IMG/VR virus record: IMGVR_UViG_3300042479_001108
Coordinates: 1-37,294 of that record
DNA length: 37,294 nucleotides
Direction: 5' to 3' (one strand)
Origin: a virus
Position numbers and translations under genes: made by a program. Below the pieces are notes generated by a model. It was given only the letters and a program-made list of their open reading frames with translations, was not told where the DNA came from and did no database searches. The first letter of the stretch is position 1; each line of letters opens with the position of its first letter. Positions 1-7,384 of the stretch are shown in pieces.

Positions 1-1354
1 TAAATGTTGAAAATTCTGATATAATGTCTCTATCAAAAACCAGTAGTTTATTTTCTTCTACCAAAGATTTTAAAGTTGCACATCCTATGCGCTTAACTTG
101 TTTTGTTGTTCTTACACCCAGTATAGAGCTTCTTCCAGAACTAGATAGAACTTGCCCGTATCTGGCATCGGATCCGACCCAGATCATATTCTCGTACTCT
201 AAGTCGTTGTGAATAATATCGGCAACTTGTTGACCAATATCATTAATTTCAACCAATACATATGCAGTATTGTAGTCTTTAGATACCTTATGAATAACAG
301 TAGGGTATAATAGAGGACTAATCTTATTGTTTCTATATTTAGCTACAATTTTATAAGGGTATTCTGTAGTATCTATTACAGTAAATGCAGAATAATCACC
401 ACCAATACCTCTGGAGGTATCTACGGTTGTAAAGTACACATGACCTGGTACAGGGTATTCTAAAATATCTAACCCGTCCTTTTCATGCATGAAAGGTATT
501 GGAGACATCCTAGCAATAGTATCCGGGGCAATTAATGTATTAGATGAACCAAGGAATGCACATAACACCTCTTGGTTAAACTTGAGTTCACCTAAAACTG
601 ATTTTTGCTCTTCAGCCCATTTTTCATCTCTTCCTGGAATCTTCCAGTAAGGTATTTGTAATGCAACAAAGCCGTTACGACCTTCTTGTGCATCATTCCA
701 ATACTTCCAGAAGTGATTATAACCTAGAGGAGTGGAGGTAAGCAACACCTTTGTAGTCTCACCAGCCATAATAGTTGGATATGTTGATGTAAAGAATTCT
801 TCAGCTACGTTATTAGGAATAATTGCCGCCTCATCAATATATAACCAGTTAACCGATTTACCTCGAATACCAGAAGTAGAAGTGGCAGATGTAAATACCT
901 TAGAGCCATTTTCTAATTCAACGTCACCCTTGTTCCAGGTCTTAATTCCTTGCTGCATCCACAGAGGTAAATTCTCGTACATAATTTGATAACGAGACAA
1001 TACTTCTCTGGCTGCAGTTGACTTGTTGGCTAAGATAGCAACAGTCTTATTAGAACTAAAAATAGTGTAATGAAGGATACAGGCTGCCGATGTAATGGTC
1101 TTACCCTGTTGTCGTCCTTCCATCAGAATAACTTTTCTATTATTCATAATGACATCTACTTTTTCTCTCTGACAATCATATAGACTGAATAGAATTAAAC
1201 CTCTATCCAGAGAAACAATATAACAATAGTTCTCAATGAAGTATATTGGATCTTCTTTACACTTCATTAACTCCTTTACCTGCTCGGAGGTAAATTGCAT
1301 CTCAAACCCGGCAGGCTTGAGTAGGTCGTTGCCATTATAAGAATTATTTTCCAT
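1..1354 (-). CDS. 17: Terminase large subunit gp17 (partial, C-terminus beyond left edge)
   Basis: DNA-packaging motor: ATPase that translocates genome into the prohead plus nuclease that cuts the concatemer. I translated 451 codons from the ATG at 1354 with no stop; the frame runs off the left edge. Visible motifs: Walker A EGRQQGKT (about residues 79-86), Walker B LYIDEA (171-176), coupling motif LLTSTP (204-209), then an RNase H-like nuclease with VDTSRG (acidic D312) and LVEIND (E369), in the order seen in T4 gp17 (D401, E458). The third nuclease acid would lie outside the window. The N-terminal region is shorter than in T4 (Walker A near 80 instead of near 160). The start overlaps the end of gp16 by 11 bases, so translation is probably coupled. 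Identification is firm. Confidence 0.97.
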   Translation of the reverse strand, partial: MENNSYNGNDLLKPAGFEMQFTSEQVKELMKCKEDPIYFIENYCYIVSLDRGLILFSLYDCQREKVDVIMNNRKVILMEGRQQGKTITSAACILHYTIFSSNKTVAILANKSTAAREVLSRYQIMYENLPLWMQQGIKTWNKGDVELENGSKVFTSATSTSGIRGKSVNWLYIDEAAIIPNNVAEEFFTSTYPTIMAGETTKVLLTSTPLGYNHFWKYWNDAQEGRNGFVALQIPYWKIPGRDEKWAEEQKSVLGELKFNQEVLCAFLGSSNTLIAPDTIARMSPIPFMHEKDGLDILEYPVPGHVYFTTVDTSRGIGGDYSAFTVIDTTEYPYKIVAKYRNNKISPLLYPTVIHKVSKDYNTAYVLVEINDIGQQVADIIHNDLEYENMIWVGSDARYGQVLSSSGRSSILGVRTTKQVKRIGCATLKSLVEENKLLVFDRDIISEFSTF

Positions 1355-1745
1355 TAATCATCTTCATAAGATCAGAGGTTGAACCAGCAAACACGATATT
1401 GTTCTGCTGTTTAATATTCTCCATCTTACCGCTTGCCTTATCAATATCTTTTTTAGTTTTATGTAGACCAATTAACTCTTTTGTGATAGCAGTTTGTGCT
1501 GATATTAATTGCCCGGCAACTTCAAATGCTCTTGGGTTCTCAGAGTTCTTAGCAATATGAACCAACTCAGTCATTACATCTTCATTTTTATTGATTAAAC
1601 TACGAAGGGTGTTGCGAGCCAATTGAAAGTCATCCTCTTGATCTAACTCAGAAGGATTATACGCAACAGGCATACTCGTTGGAATAGGCAAATCAACGTC
1701 TGTCTCAACATTAAAGACATCGTTAATTCTATTAAGTGATTTCAT
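1344..1745 (-). CDS. 16: Terminase small subunit gp16
   Basis: 133 residues, predicted mostly helical, acidic N-terminus followed by long amphipathic helices (about 35-110), as in T4-type small terminases that form rings, recognise DNA and stimulate gp17. The position between gp15 and gp17 is the T4 position, and the segment DDFQLARNTLRSLI resembles the conserved core of the family. Its ATG overlaps the gp15 stop (TAATG), and its last codons overlap the gp17 start, so the three genes form a translationally coupled unit. It is somewhat shorter than T4 gp16 (164 residues). The call rests on context and family pattern together. Confidence 0.88.
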   Translation of the reverse strand: MKSLNRINDVFNVETDVDLPIPTSMPVAYNPSELDQEDDFQLARNTLRSLINKNEDVMTELVHIAKNSENPRAFEVAGQLISAQTAITKELIGLHKTKKDIDKASGKMENIKQQNNIVFAGSTSDLMKMINGK

Positions 1746-2497
1746 TAGAAGTCCTCAAACGTATCTGTAATACCAATAGTATCACCAGGAACAGCGGTAC
1801 CGGGAGTAATTGTTGCGGTGTATGAGGATTGTTTATTAGCTAGTGCGGGGTCTGAGAATGTATTAACGTTTGTAGTTCTGATAATGCCCTGTCTGTTGAT
1901 AGGACCGTAAAAGTTAAGTTTCATTGTAAAGTTGAGAGTCCAGATAATGGCTCTTCTTTGAGTAAAGTCACCCTCATACTCATCTTCGTAGGTAATATTA
2001 TCTAGTATAATAGGAAGGTCGTTCTTAATGCCCATTGCTGGGATTGCATTAAGAGTCAAGTTATAGTCAGGATTAAAGTAAGGTAGAATCTGTTCAATGA
2101 TTTGTAACCCATCATCCTGGTTCTTTGTATACACATACAACGTCATCGCAATGTTATAGGGTGTAGGGGCGTACTGGGCGTTCAAAGAAGTTGTAGACGT
2201 CCCGTTTAACGCTCTGTTCTGCTGAACCAGGCTAACTCTTCTATTAGGATCATAAGTCAAGCTTATCATCTCAAAACCAAGTCTTGGTAAAAAGGTCTGA
2301 AAGCTTTGTTCAAAAGATTGAGGTTGCGCGGCAATTCTAGCTAAGAACTTTTGTTTAGGAGAATAAGCCAAAGGAACCCGAAGAGTTTGTGTAATACCTC
2401 CACTTGAATTTAATCTATCAATATGAATATTATTGAATATATTACCAAAAGCTACTATTGACTTTCGTATTGTTCCGTGATAGAATTTATCAAACAT
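1745..2497 (-). CDS. 15: Tail completion / sheath stabiliser protein gp15
   Basis: 250 residues, close to T4 gp15 (272). In T4, gp15 forms a hexamer that caps the finished tail tube and sheath and joins the tail to the neck. The N-terminus (MFDKFYHGTIRKSIVAFGNIF) and the stretch on handling of integer-like beta strands around residues 110-150 (PYNIAMTLYVYTKNQDDG, then QILPYFNPDYNLTLN) are typical of the family in marine T4-like phages. The start has a GGAG ribosome site inside the end of gp14 and overlaps that gene by 8 bases. The order gp13-gp14-gp15-gp16-gp17 supports the call. Confidence 0.92.
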   Translation of the reverse strand: MFDKFYHGTIRKSIVAFGNIFNNIHIDRLNSSGGITQTLRVPLAYSPKQKFLARIAAQPQSFEQSFQTFLPRLGFEMISLTYDPNRRVSLVQQNRALNGTSTTSLNAQYAPTPYNIAMTLYVYTKNQDDGLQIIEQILPYFNPDYNLTLNAIPAMGIKNDLPIILDNITYEDEYEGDFTQRRAIIWTLNFTMKLNFYGPINRQGIIRTTNVNTFSDPALANKQSSYTATITPGTAVPGDTIGITDTFEDF

Positions 2498-3233
2498 TTA
2501 TTTCTCCGAATGGGTTTCTCTCGGAGAAGTCCAGTACGGATATCTCACCTCTAAAGTCCTCATTATCTACATTAGGGAAGATAGTACTTAAGTTATAAGA
2601 TTGAAGAATGATACCAGCCGGACTATATTCTTCAAGTAACGCTCTATCACCATTCTGAAGTAATAAGTTAAATGCATTGATGTCAGCAGATCTATCAGCG
2701 GAAATATCATCTATTTCAGATACCCCTGTATCAAACATCTCAGAAGAGTACTGCATCAACTCACATTGGAGTTTATAAACGTATAATTTACCTACCTGGA
2801 AAAAAGGGTCGGTTGATTCAACTCTTTTAATTTCAAAGAAAGCTTTAGTTAGAGGAAAATAAACTACATCACCTTCAGCCGGTCTAGTAGTTAAGACAGC
2901 ATCCCCTGAGCTTGCGATTACCTCATCCCATCTTCTTCTTGCAACAACGAAGGTGGCGGTGTCTCTAATTTCTACACCGAACTTAGTCATAAGGTCGCCG
3001 TCACCCTCAAACCCGGTAACGTTTTGCATATACATCTCTAATGGGTAGGCTGATGCGTACTTATTAAGCACATCTTCTCCCAAAATCATATCCTCATTAA
3101 CAGCCTGTCTAGGAATATAATAAGTATCAAACCCGTATATCTTCAGGCACTCTATAATAATATCTTCCATGAGCAATTGCTCTGAAGATCTGCCTCCAGG
3201 TATACCAGATTGAAAATAAAAGTTCGTTGCCAT
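2490..3233 (-). CDS. 14: Neck protein gp14
   Basis: 247 residues against 256 in T4. gp14 works with gp13 in the neck that connects the filled head to the tail. Family signature visible at the N-terminus: FYFQSGIPGGRSSEQLLMEDIIIECLKIYGFDTYYIPR, followed by a conserved RRRWDEV segment near residue 100 and a YVYKLQCELMQYSSE segment near residue 150. The start codon shares a base with the stop of a 26-codon ORF upstream (TAATG), and the 3' end overlaps gp15. Identification is firm from sequence pattern and location. Confidence 0.93.
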   Translation of the reverse strand: MATNFYFQSGIPGGRSSEQLLMEDIIIECLKIYGFDTYYIPRQAVNEDMILGEDVLNKYASAYPLEMYMQNVTGFEGDGDLMTKFGVEIRDTATFVVARRRWDEVIASSGDAVLTTRPAEGDVVYFPLTKAFFEIKRVESTDPFFQVGKLYVYKLQCELMQYSSEMFDTGVSEIDDISADRSADINAFNLLLQNGDRALLEEYSPAGIILQSYNLSTIFPNVDNEDFRGEISVLDFSERNPFGEINV

Positions 3234-3313
3234 TATTCGGTATATCCACGTGGATTAGTTGTTGCCTTGATGGTATAATCCATAGGTGGGCTGATGAGAT
3301 AAGCTGTAAACAT
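3233..3313 (-). CDS. Small ORF of 26 residues between gp13 and gp14
   Basis: The 82-base interval between gp13 and gp14 is filled by an ATG-to-TAA frame of 27 codons. It starts two bases after the gp13 TGA (TGATAATG) and its TAA shares a base with the gp14 ATG (TAATG). The product begins MFTAYLISPP and ends NPRGYTE. There is no separate Shine-Dalgarno site, so translation would be by reinitiation after gp13. Two coupled junctions with no wasted bases suggest a real gene or a peptide that maintains coupling of the neck genes. No function is recognised, and it could instead be a remnant of an upstream extension of gp14. Confidence 0.5.
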   Translation of the reverse strand: MFTAYLISPPMDYTIKATTNPRGYTE

Positions 3314-3315
3314 TA

Positions 3316-4275
3316 TCAACCTGTAAAGAAGTCCACAGGGAGTTCATAGGTAGATCTAACTTCATCCTTTAACTCTTTTATCTCTTCCATAGCCTCGTCA
3401 AAGATCTTTTGACCGTTCAACGTTACCCCACCTGGTAATTGAACACCTTCAAACTTCTTAAGATTAATACCCCATTGACGCTTAATTAAAGCAGTTGTGT
3501 ATCTCTTTAGATAACCATCGTTATATACATCGGTAAACGTATCTGGGTCAAGCATACGATAAGCTTCAATGATAATATAATCCCCGATAGCCAGATCTCC
3601 CCCATCCCCCCAGGTAAGATCGATATGCAATCTATTCATATGACGATTAAACCTAACAGGCTTTTGTCCTGTCATCAAGTCATTTATTAAATTTATATGC
3701 ATCTTTAACATCGTAAAGTACTGAATATCAGTATTAGTTAAAGATTGAATGTTATTAAGCATCAATTGATACTTAGCATCAAAAAAGCTGATACTGTTAG
3801 ATCTACTTGATAAAGGTAGAGTCCTTACAACACTTAATACGGAATCATTTAAAGTAACGTACTTGTTATCAAAGTTACCCAGAGTAATTGTTGATAATGT
3901 GGCTGATGTACCTGAAGATGAGCCAACAATTGTTTCACCAGGTGTAAATGTACCTGCAGTATTCTTAACATTAACCCGGTTAGCTGAAACGTTAGCGTGC
4001 ACAAAGGTAGTTGCACCGGAAGAGGCTCCTGTAATTTTTTCACCAATAGAAAAAGATGCAGCATTAACCCCGGTAATCTGAATTAAAGAAGCCGTAATTT
4101 GTTCTTTGAGATATACAGCTTCAACAGCATCATAATGAAAGTCTCTGTAAAACTGTATGGCCTCGTCAACACGGTCTTCTAACTGATCTTCATCCACGTT
4201 AATTTCGAGGACAGGAAATCCGAGTGAGCGAAGGCAATAATCTATAAGGTTTTGTCTGGATGAAGGTGAAGACAT
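3316..4275 (-). CDS. 13: Neck protein gp13 with a beta-repeat insertion
   Basis: 319 residues (T4 gp13: 309). It is the head-completion/neck protein that binds the connector together with gp14. The N-terminus SSRQNLIDYCLRSLGFPVLEINV with a following DRVDEAIQFYRDFHYDAVE is the conserved family start, and the C-terminal half (LPLSSRSNS..., GDYIIIEAYRMLDPDTFTDVYND, ALIKRQWGINLKKF) fits too. Residues about 62-136 hold a strand-rich insert with two copies of a GE-x-I-x-G-x-SSG motif that T4 gp13 lacks, which means other parts are shorter than T4. The gene begins a transcription unit: late promoter at 4301-4308 and hairpin terminator just upstream. Confidence 0.92.
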   Translation of the reverse strand: MSSPSSRQNLIDYCLRSLGFPVLEINVDEDQLEDRVDEAIQFYRDFHYDAVEAVYLKEQITASLIQITGVNAASFSIGEKITGASSGATTFVHANVSANRVNVKNTAGTFTPGETIVGSSSGTSATLSTITLGNFDNKYVTLNDSVLSVVRTLPLSSRSNSISFFDAKYQLMLNNIQSLTNTDIQYFTMLKMHINLINDLMTGQKPVRFNRHMNRLHIDLTWGDGGDLAIGDYIIIEAYRMLDPDTFTDVYNDGYLKRYTTALIKRQWGINLKKFEGVQLPGGVTLNGQKIFDEAMEEIKELKDEVRSTYELPVDFFTG

Positions 4276-4300
4276 TGTATCTTTCCTAATTTATATGGTA

Positions 4301-4308
4301 TATTTATA
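4301..4308 (-). promoter_or_regulatory. T4-type late promoter for gp13
   Basis: Minus strand reads TATAAATA, an exact match to the T4 late consensus, 26 bases before the gp13 ATG and directly downstream of a terminator hairpin. It would start the neck-packaging unit gp13 to gp17. Confidence 0.85.
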
Positions 4309-4309
4309 A

Positions 4310-4330
4310 GGAAAGGGCCCTAAGGCCCTT
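4310..4330 (-). terminator. Hairpin terminator ahead of the gp13 promoter
   Basis: Perfect 7-bp stem AAGGGCC / GGCCCTT with a 4-base loop (4313-4330), followed on the minus strand by TTTCC and then the late promoter. It sits 25 bases after the stop of the 80-residue gene and would end that transcript. The T tract is short, so efficiency is uncertain. The same hairpin occurs at 15457-15476. Confidence 0.7.
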
Positions 4331-4354
4331 GCAGTATATAATGTGATGTAATGT

Positions 4355-4597
4355 TTAATCAGCAGTTTTAGAAGTTATAATTGCTGTAGAAGTTTCTTTA
4401 TCAGCAATCAAATACCCTGTACAGGTAATATTATAATCAACACCGTTAGAGTCTTTTTCACTCTTAACTGGTACTGTAATATCTAAATTTTTAAAAAGAT
4501 ATTCTTTTTTACCTTCAAACACGCGCCATGCATGATCTAAGGTCCCTCTACCTTCTTGACCCCTAGATTTATTAAACCTTATATGGTAGATGTTCAT
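4355..4597 (-). CDS. Conserved small phage protein, 80 residues
   Basis: Begins MNIYHIRFNKSRGQEGRGTLDHAWRVFE... (split here: conserved NKSRGQ and HAWRVFEG segments), a compact alpha/beta protein with no signal peptide or membrane segment. Proteins with this opening recur in marine T4-like phages beside fibre and neck genes; this is recollection of the family, not a search result. Its ATG overlaps the stop of the oxygenase-like gene by 4 bases, so the two are co-translated, and a terminator follows. Function unknown; a structural or modifying accessory role together with the oxygenase-like gene is possible. Confidence 0.8.
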   Translation of the reverse strand: MNIYHIRFNKSRGQEGRGTLDHAWRVFEGKKEYLFKNLDITVPVKSEKDSNGVDYNITCTGYLIADKETSTAIITSKTAD

Positions 4598-5325
4598 ATA
4601 ATTTCGGCAGCAGGCGGAATATCACAAGTGTTATTAGCTGCAGGCGCCGCTGGTATAACTGTTAGATTAAAATGTACAAACTTAATGGGCTTGTCTGCTG
4701 CATGGCGTGTAAAAGAATGGGATAGCCATGAATTAGCAAAGATCATTAAACCTGGTTTAGGGGTAAAATAAATCATTTTACTAGCAGGAGTTACTACACT
4801 CACATCTCGTTCTGGAAGATCAATCTGAATTTTAGCTGGTCTAGGGTCATGAAATACTACTTTTGAACCATCTTCAGGAGTCTCAAGAAAGTAAAAGCCT
4901 ACTATCTGTGAACCAAAGCCGTGAACGTGTGCATCCATTGCCGAATGCTTATGGTGTTCTTGAGTCCACATTTCTGTAAATGAAACTCCTATGTTTTGCA
5001 TGTCATAGCCTTGTTCATTAAGAATATTCCAGGCAGTTGCTCCGATAAACTGAGTAAACTCTGCCATACGGGAATCACCATAGAAACTATTCGTCATATA
5101 GACAGGGTAAATTTCGTCAAGATCACCCTTTTTACGAGAAACCTCCAGATTTTCTTCTGATACAGTACTAACAGTTTTAAGAAAATCTGGACGCTCAATT
5201 AAGTAAATAGGGCAAGGAAAATAATGATCAACCTGCAACTGCATACCAGGAGCTACCTCAGAAACCGATTCTTTAGTTTTACGAATCGGTTTCTGAGATG
5301 TTTTCTTAGGTAGAGTTTTTGTCAT
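4594..5325 (-). CDS. 2OG-Fe(II) oxygenase-like protein
   Basis: 243 residues. The C-terminal 130 residues resemble the 2OG-FeII_Oxy_5 group (Pfam PF13759 type): a histidine pair H133-x-H135 in DAHVHGFGSQ, the strand GFYFLETPEDGSKVVFHDPR, and a distal motif FANSWLSHSF (H203) followed by KPIKFVHFNL. The first metal motif reads H-x-H rather than the classical H-x-D, so which side chains bind iron is open. If active it would oxidise (for example hydroxylate) a protein or small molecule using 2-oxoglutarate and O2. Residues 1-25 are Lys/Ser-rich and probably disordered. Lying among virion genes, it may modify a fibre or neck protein, but that is inference. Confidence 0.8.
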   Translation of the reverse strand: MTKTLPKKTSQKPIRKTKESVSEVAPGMQLQVDHYFPCPIYLIERPDFLKTVSTVSEENLEVSRKKGDLDEIYPVYMTNSFYGDSRMAEFTQFIGATAWNILNEQGYDMQNIGVSFTEMWTQEHHKHSAMDAHVHGFGSQIVGFYFLETPEDGSKVVFHDPRPAKIQIDLPERDVSVVTPASKMIYFTPKPGLMIFANSWLSHSFTRHAADKPIKFVHFNLTVIPAAPAANNTCDIPPAAEII

Positions 5326-5401
5326 AGTATATCTTGTTAATAATGTATATAATTATATATACAAATTAAATTTAAAACCACTGTTAAGAGGTTAATCTAA
5401 A

Positions 5402-5899
5402 TTAACTAGGTGTTACTTCGACCCATTGCCATGCGATAAAGTCAAATTTGTACTCACCCTCTGGGCGTACAGGGGTATCTTTCCAGTTATTGTCTGCACC
5501 ACACCACCTTGTTTCAATACCTGCTTCAATTTTTGCTAAGTCAGGTTCAGGGCGAGGTACAGGAGGTACCATATTTAATGTAGTTTCATCCAGTGTCCAT
5601 GCTGACCAGTTAGAAGCATATTCAACGTTAAAGAAAAAAGAGATAGCGATTTGTTGTGCAGCTGCTTTTTCTTCTGCAGTCATATCGCGTTTATGCCATA
5701 CATCGGTCCAAACTCCGTCTACTTTTTCATAGGTAGGCTCTTCTGATGTCAGTAGTTCATAGACTCCTAATGTGGGGCGCTCTACGCGGGTAAATGGCTC
5801 CCAATGTGACGGGACAGAACCATATGCTTGAATGAGGTTTTCCTCCAAAGCCGGGTGATTCTTATATGTTCCGTTCTCTGTCTCGATATAAAGATTCAT
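5402..5899 (-). CDS. Conserved phage protein near tail fibres (165 residues)
   Basis: Soluble, acidic protein without signal peptide. Starts MNLYIETENGTYKNHPALEE, contains VDGVWTDVWHKRDMTAEEK (about 60-78), an aromatic SNWSAWTLDE stretch (about 96-105) and a proline-rich PPVPRPEPD linker (about 112-120). The Trp-rich, residue-spaced pattern and the position beside fibre genes resemble proteins that decorate or assist assembly of fibres in T4-like marine phages. No catalytic motif is visible. It has its own late promoter (5930-5937) and an AGGAGA ribosome site 8 bases before the ATG, so it is expressed with the virion genes. Function is not established. Confidence 0.78.
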   Translation of the reverse strand: MNLYIETENGTYKNHPALEENLIQAYGSVPSHWEPFTRVERPTLGVYELLTSEEPTYEKVDGVWTDVWHKRDMTAEEKAAAQQIAISFFFNVEYASNWSAWTLDETTLNMVPPVPRPEPDLAKIEAGIETRWCGADNNWKDTPVRPEGEYKFDFIAWQWVEVTPS

Positions 5900-5929
5900 A
5901 ATCTTCTCCTGAATTTCTACTAAAATATT

Positions 5930-5937
5930 TATTTATA
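5930..5937 (-). promoter_or_regulatory. T4-type late promoter
   Basis: TATAAATA on the minus strand, 31 bases before the ATG at 5899, in the 114-base gap after the S74 fibre gene. The rest of that gap (5938-6013) holds only AT-rich sequence with no clear hairpin. Confidence 0.82.
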
Positions 5938-6013
5938 AAGGTTTTTTTGGAATTTGTAGGAAAAAAGTTAAAATTTGGTAACTTGACTTTACCCTGTACT
6001 TTAATCTTAACAA

Positions 6014-6790
6014 TTAGAGTTCATCAATTCTATTTTTAAGAGCTTTAATCTGCTCCTGTTGTTCTTTAATAGCTTCGATTAAAACCCCAATTAAATTATT
6101 ATACTTTATACCAAGGTACCCGTTTTCGTCCTGAGATACTATTTCAGGAATTACTTTTTCTGCCTCTTGAGCAATTAGACCGATGGCTTTAGCACCACCT
6201 TCTTTCCAATCGAAAGAAACACCTCGAAGTGCAATAACTTTATCAAGAGCACTTTCAACAGTCTTAATGTTTTTCTTTAATCTCTTATCAGAAGATGAAT
6301 TGTAATCAGTAGAGGTTAATAAGCCTGTAGAAGGGTTGAAGAACAGTTTAGTACTTGATACCTGTTCAGCTATTGCACCTGAGGTTTCATTTGCAAAAAT
6401 AATATATCTGGTTGCATTAGTTGTCGTATCATCCGTAACGGTAATAAAGTTAGCAATATTTGCTGTTAAATTACTTGCTGTACCTGTAGCGTTAGTTAAG
6501 ACAATTGCTGATGGTGTACCAAGTGCCGGTGTAACAAGAGTTGGGCTGGTAGCAAATACTAAATTACCTGTACCTGTCTCATCACTAATCACTGCAGCAA
6601 GCTCGGCAGAAGTACTAGAAGATAATAAGCTTACATTACCCTGTCTAGCTAATTCAAAACCACCAGCTGTTAATCCGTTATGTACACGAATAGTGTTATT
6701 ACTTGTGTTGACTGTTATCTCACCTGCAGCTCCTGTAAAACTGTTGTTTTGTGCGGTAGATCCACGTCTAAATTGTACTTGGGTTGGCAT
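6014..6790 (-). CDS. Short tail fibre with C-terminal S74 self-cleaving chaperone
   Basis: 258 residues. N-terminus VQFRRGSTAQNNSFTG with AAGEITVNTSNNTIRVHNG resembles the Mtd_N-type attachment domain. One DETGTG fibre repeat follows (about 60-105), then a short beta region. Residues 165-258 are a peptidase_S74 intramolecular chaperone: SSSDKRLKKNI with Ser167 and Lys172 spaced five apart like the K1F endosialidase dyad (S911/K916), then FDWKEGG, IGLIAQEAEKVIPE, GYLGIKYNNL and a terminal coiled coil. The chaperone should trimerise the fibre and cut itself off before Ser167. It lies 15 bases after the previous gene and is read with it. Confidence 0.87.
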   Translation of the reverse strand: MPTQVQFRRGSTAQNNSFTGAAGEITVNTSNNTIRVHNGLTAGGFELARQGNVSLLSSSTSAELAAVISDETGTGNLVFATSPTLVTPALGTPSAIVLTNATGTASNLTANIANFITVTDDTTTNATRYIIFANETSGAIAEQVSSTKLFFNPSTGLLTSTDYNSSSDKRLKKNIKTVESALDKVIALRGVSFDWKEGGAKAIGLIAQEAEKVIPEIVSQDENGYLGIKYNNLIGVLIEAIKEQQEQIKALKNRIDEL

Positions 6791-6805
6791 TAATTGCTCC
6801 GTTAA

Positions 6806-7327
6806 TTATAATACCGCTAAATCTTCACTTACTATACTACCATTAGGTTCCATACAATCATATGTAGTACCTAGAGACACACCAAAGGCGTCAGCTGTAA
6901 TTGTTGTTAAGTCCCCGTAATCTACATTTCCACTATGCCCTGGAAACACAGTTGTCGTACTAACTGTAAACCCTCCAGTACCTGAAGCGGTAATTTGAGT
7001 ATCTGTAACACCAGTAATTCTACCATATTGATCAACAGTAAAAACAGGTATCAAAGAGCCACCACCGTAGGTGTTGGCAGTGACACCAGATGTATTTAAA
7101 GAGACATTACCTGTTGTAGCATTGTATGCAATTGGACCACCAGCAGCTGCATCAATTGAATTGCGTGCTCTTGATGTGGTAAAATATAAATTACTTCCTT
7201 CTTGTACAACATTAGTACTTAATGTACTAGATGCTAGAGCCCATGCATTGCCATTATAAGTCCAGGTCTTACCACTGAACGTATAGGTCGTATTTGCACT
7301 CGGCGAGGAAGGAAAATTTAAAGCCAT
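6806..7327 (-). CDS. Short fibre-like protein, paralogue of the 1437-residue fibre start
   Basis: 173 residues. The first 110 residues (LNFPSSPSANTTYTFSGKTW, then EGSNLYFTTSRARNSIDAAA and SGVTANTYGGGS) are close copies of segments in the neighbouring 1437-residue fibre, and the DNA is nearly identical too. It ends in a unique tail (DYGDLTTITADAF, YDCMEPNGSIVSEDLAVL) instead of a chaperone. Probably a short fibre, a fibre tip or an allele-like duplicate of the N-terminal attachment module. Ribosome site is weak (GAAAG). A terminator and a late promoter lie immediately upstream. Confidence 0.8.
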   Translation of the reverse strand: MALNFPSSPSANTTYTFSGKTWTYNGNAWALASSTLSTNVVQEGSNLYFTTSRARNSIDAAAGGPIAYNATTGNVSLNTSGVTANTYGGGSLIPVFTVDQYGRITGVTDTQITASGTGGFTVSTTTVFPGHSGNVDYGDLTTITADAFGVSLGTTYDCMEPNGSIVSEDLAVL

Positions 7328-7334
7328 ATTCTTT

Positions 7335-7370
7335 CAAAAAAATCAGGGAGGATTTTACTCTCTCCCTGAT
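7335..7370 (-). terminator. Rho-independent terminator after the 1437-residue fibre
   Basis: 9-bp perfect stem ATCAGGGAG / CTCCCTGAT with an 11-base loop, followed on the minus strand by seven T. It comes just after the stop of the large fibre gene. Unusually the late promoter at 7372-7379 lies upstream of the hairpin, so the predicted start point falls within its 5' arm. Confidence 0.88.
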
Positions 7371-7371
7371 A

Positions 7372-7379
7372 TATTTATA
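7372..7379 (-). promoter_or_regulatory. T4-type late promoter abutting a terminator
   Basis: TATAAATA on the minus strand, 45 bases before the ATG at 7327. With the usual T4 spacing the start would be near 7366, inside the terminator stem, so new transcripts lack part of the 5' arm. Confidence 0.75.
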
Positions 7380-7384
7380 ACAAA

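Noticed and set aside
5340-5400. AT-rich near-palindrome after the fibre-side gene at 5402
   Set aside because: The TATATAATTATA symmetry and the GTTAAT/ATTAAC pair are weak AT-only stems with no T run, so I do not call a terminator.
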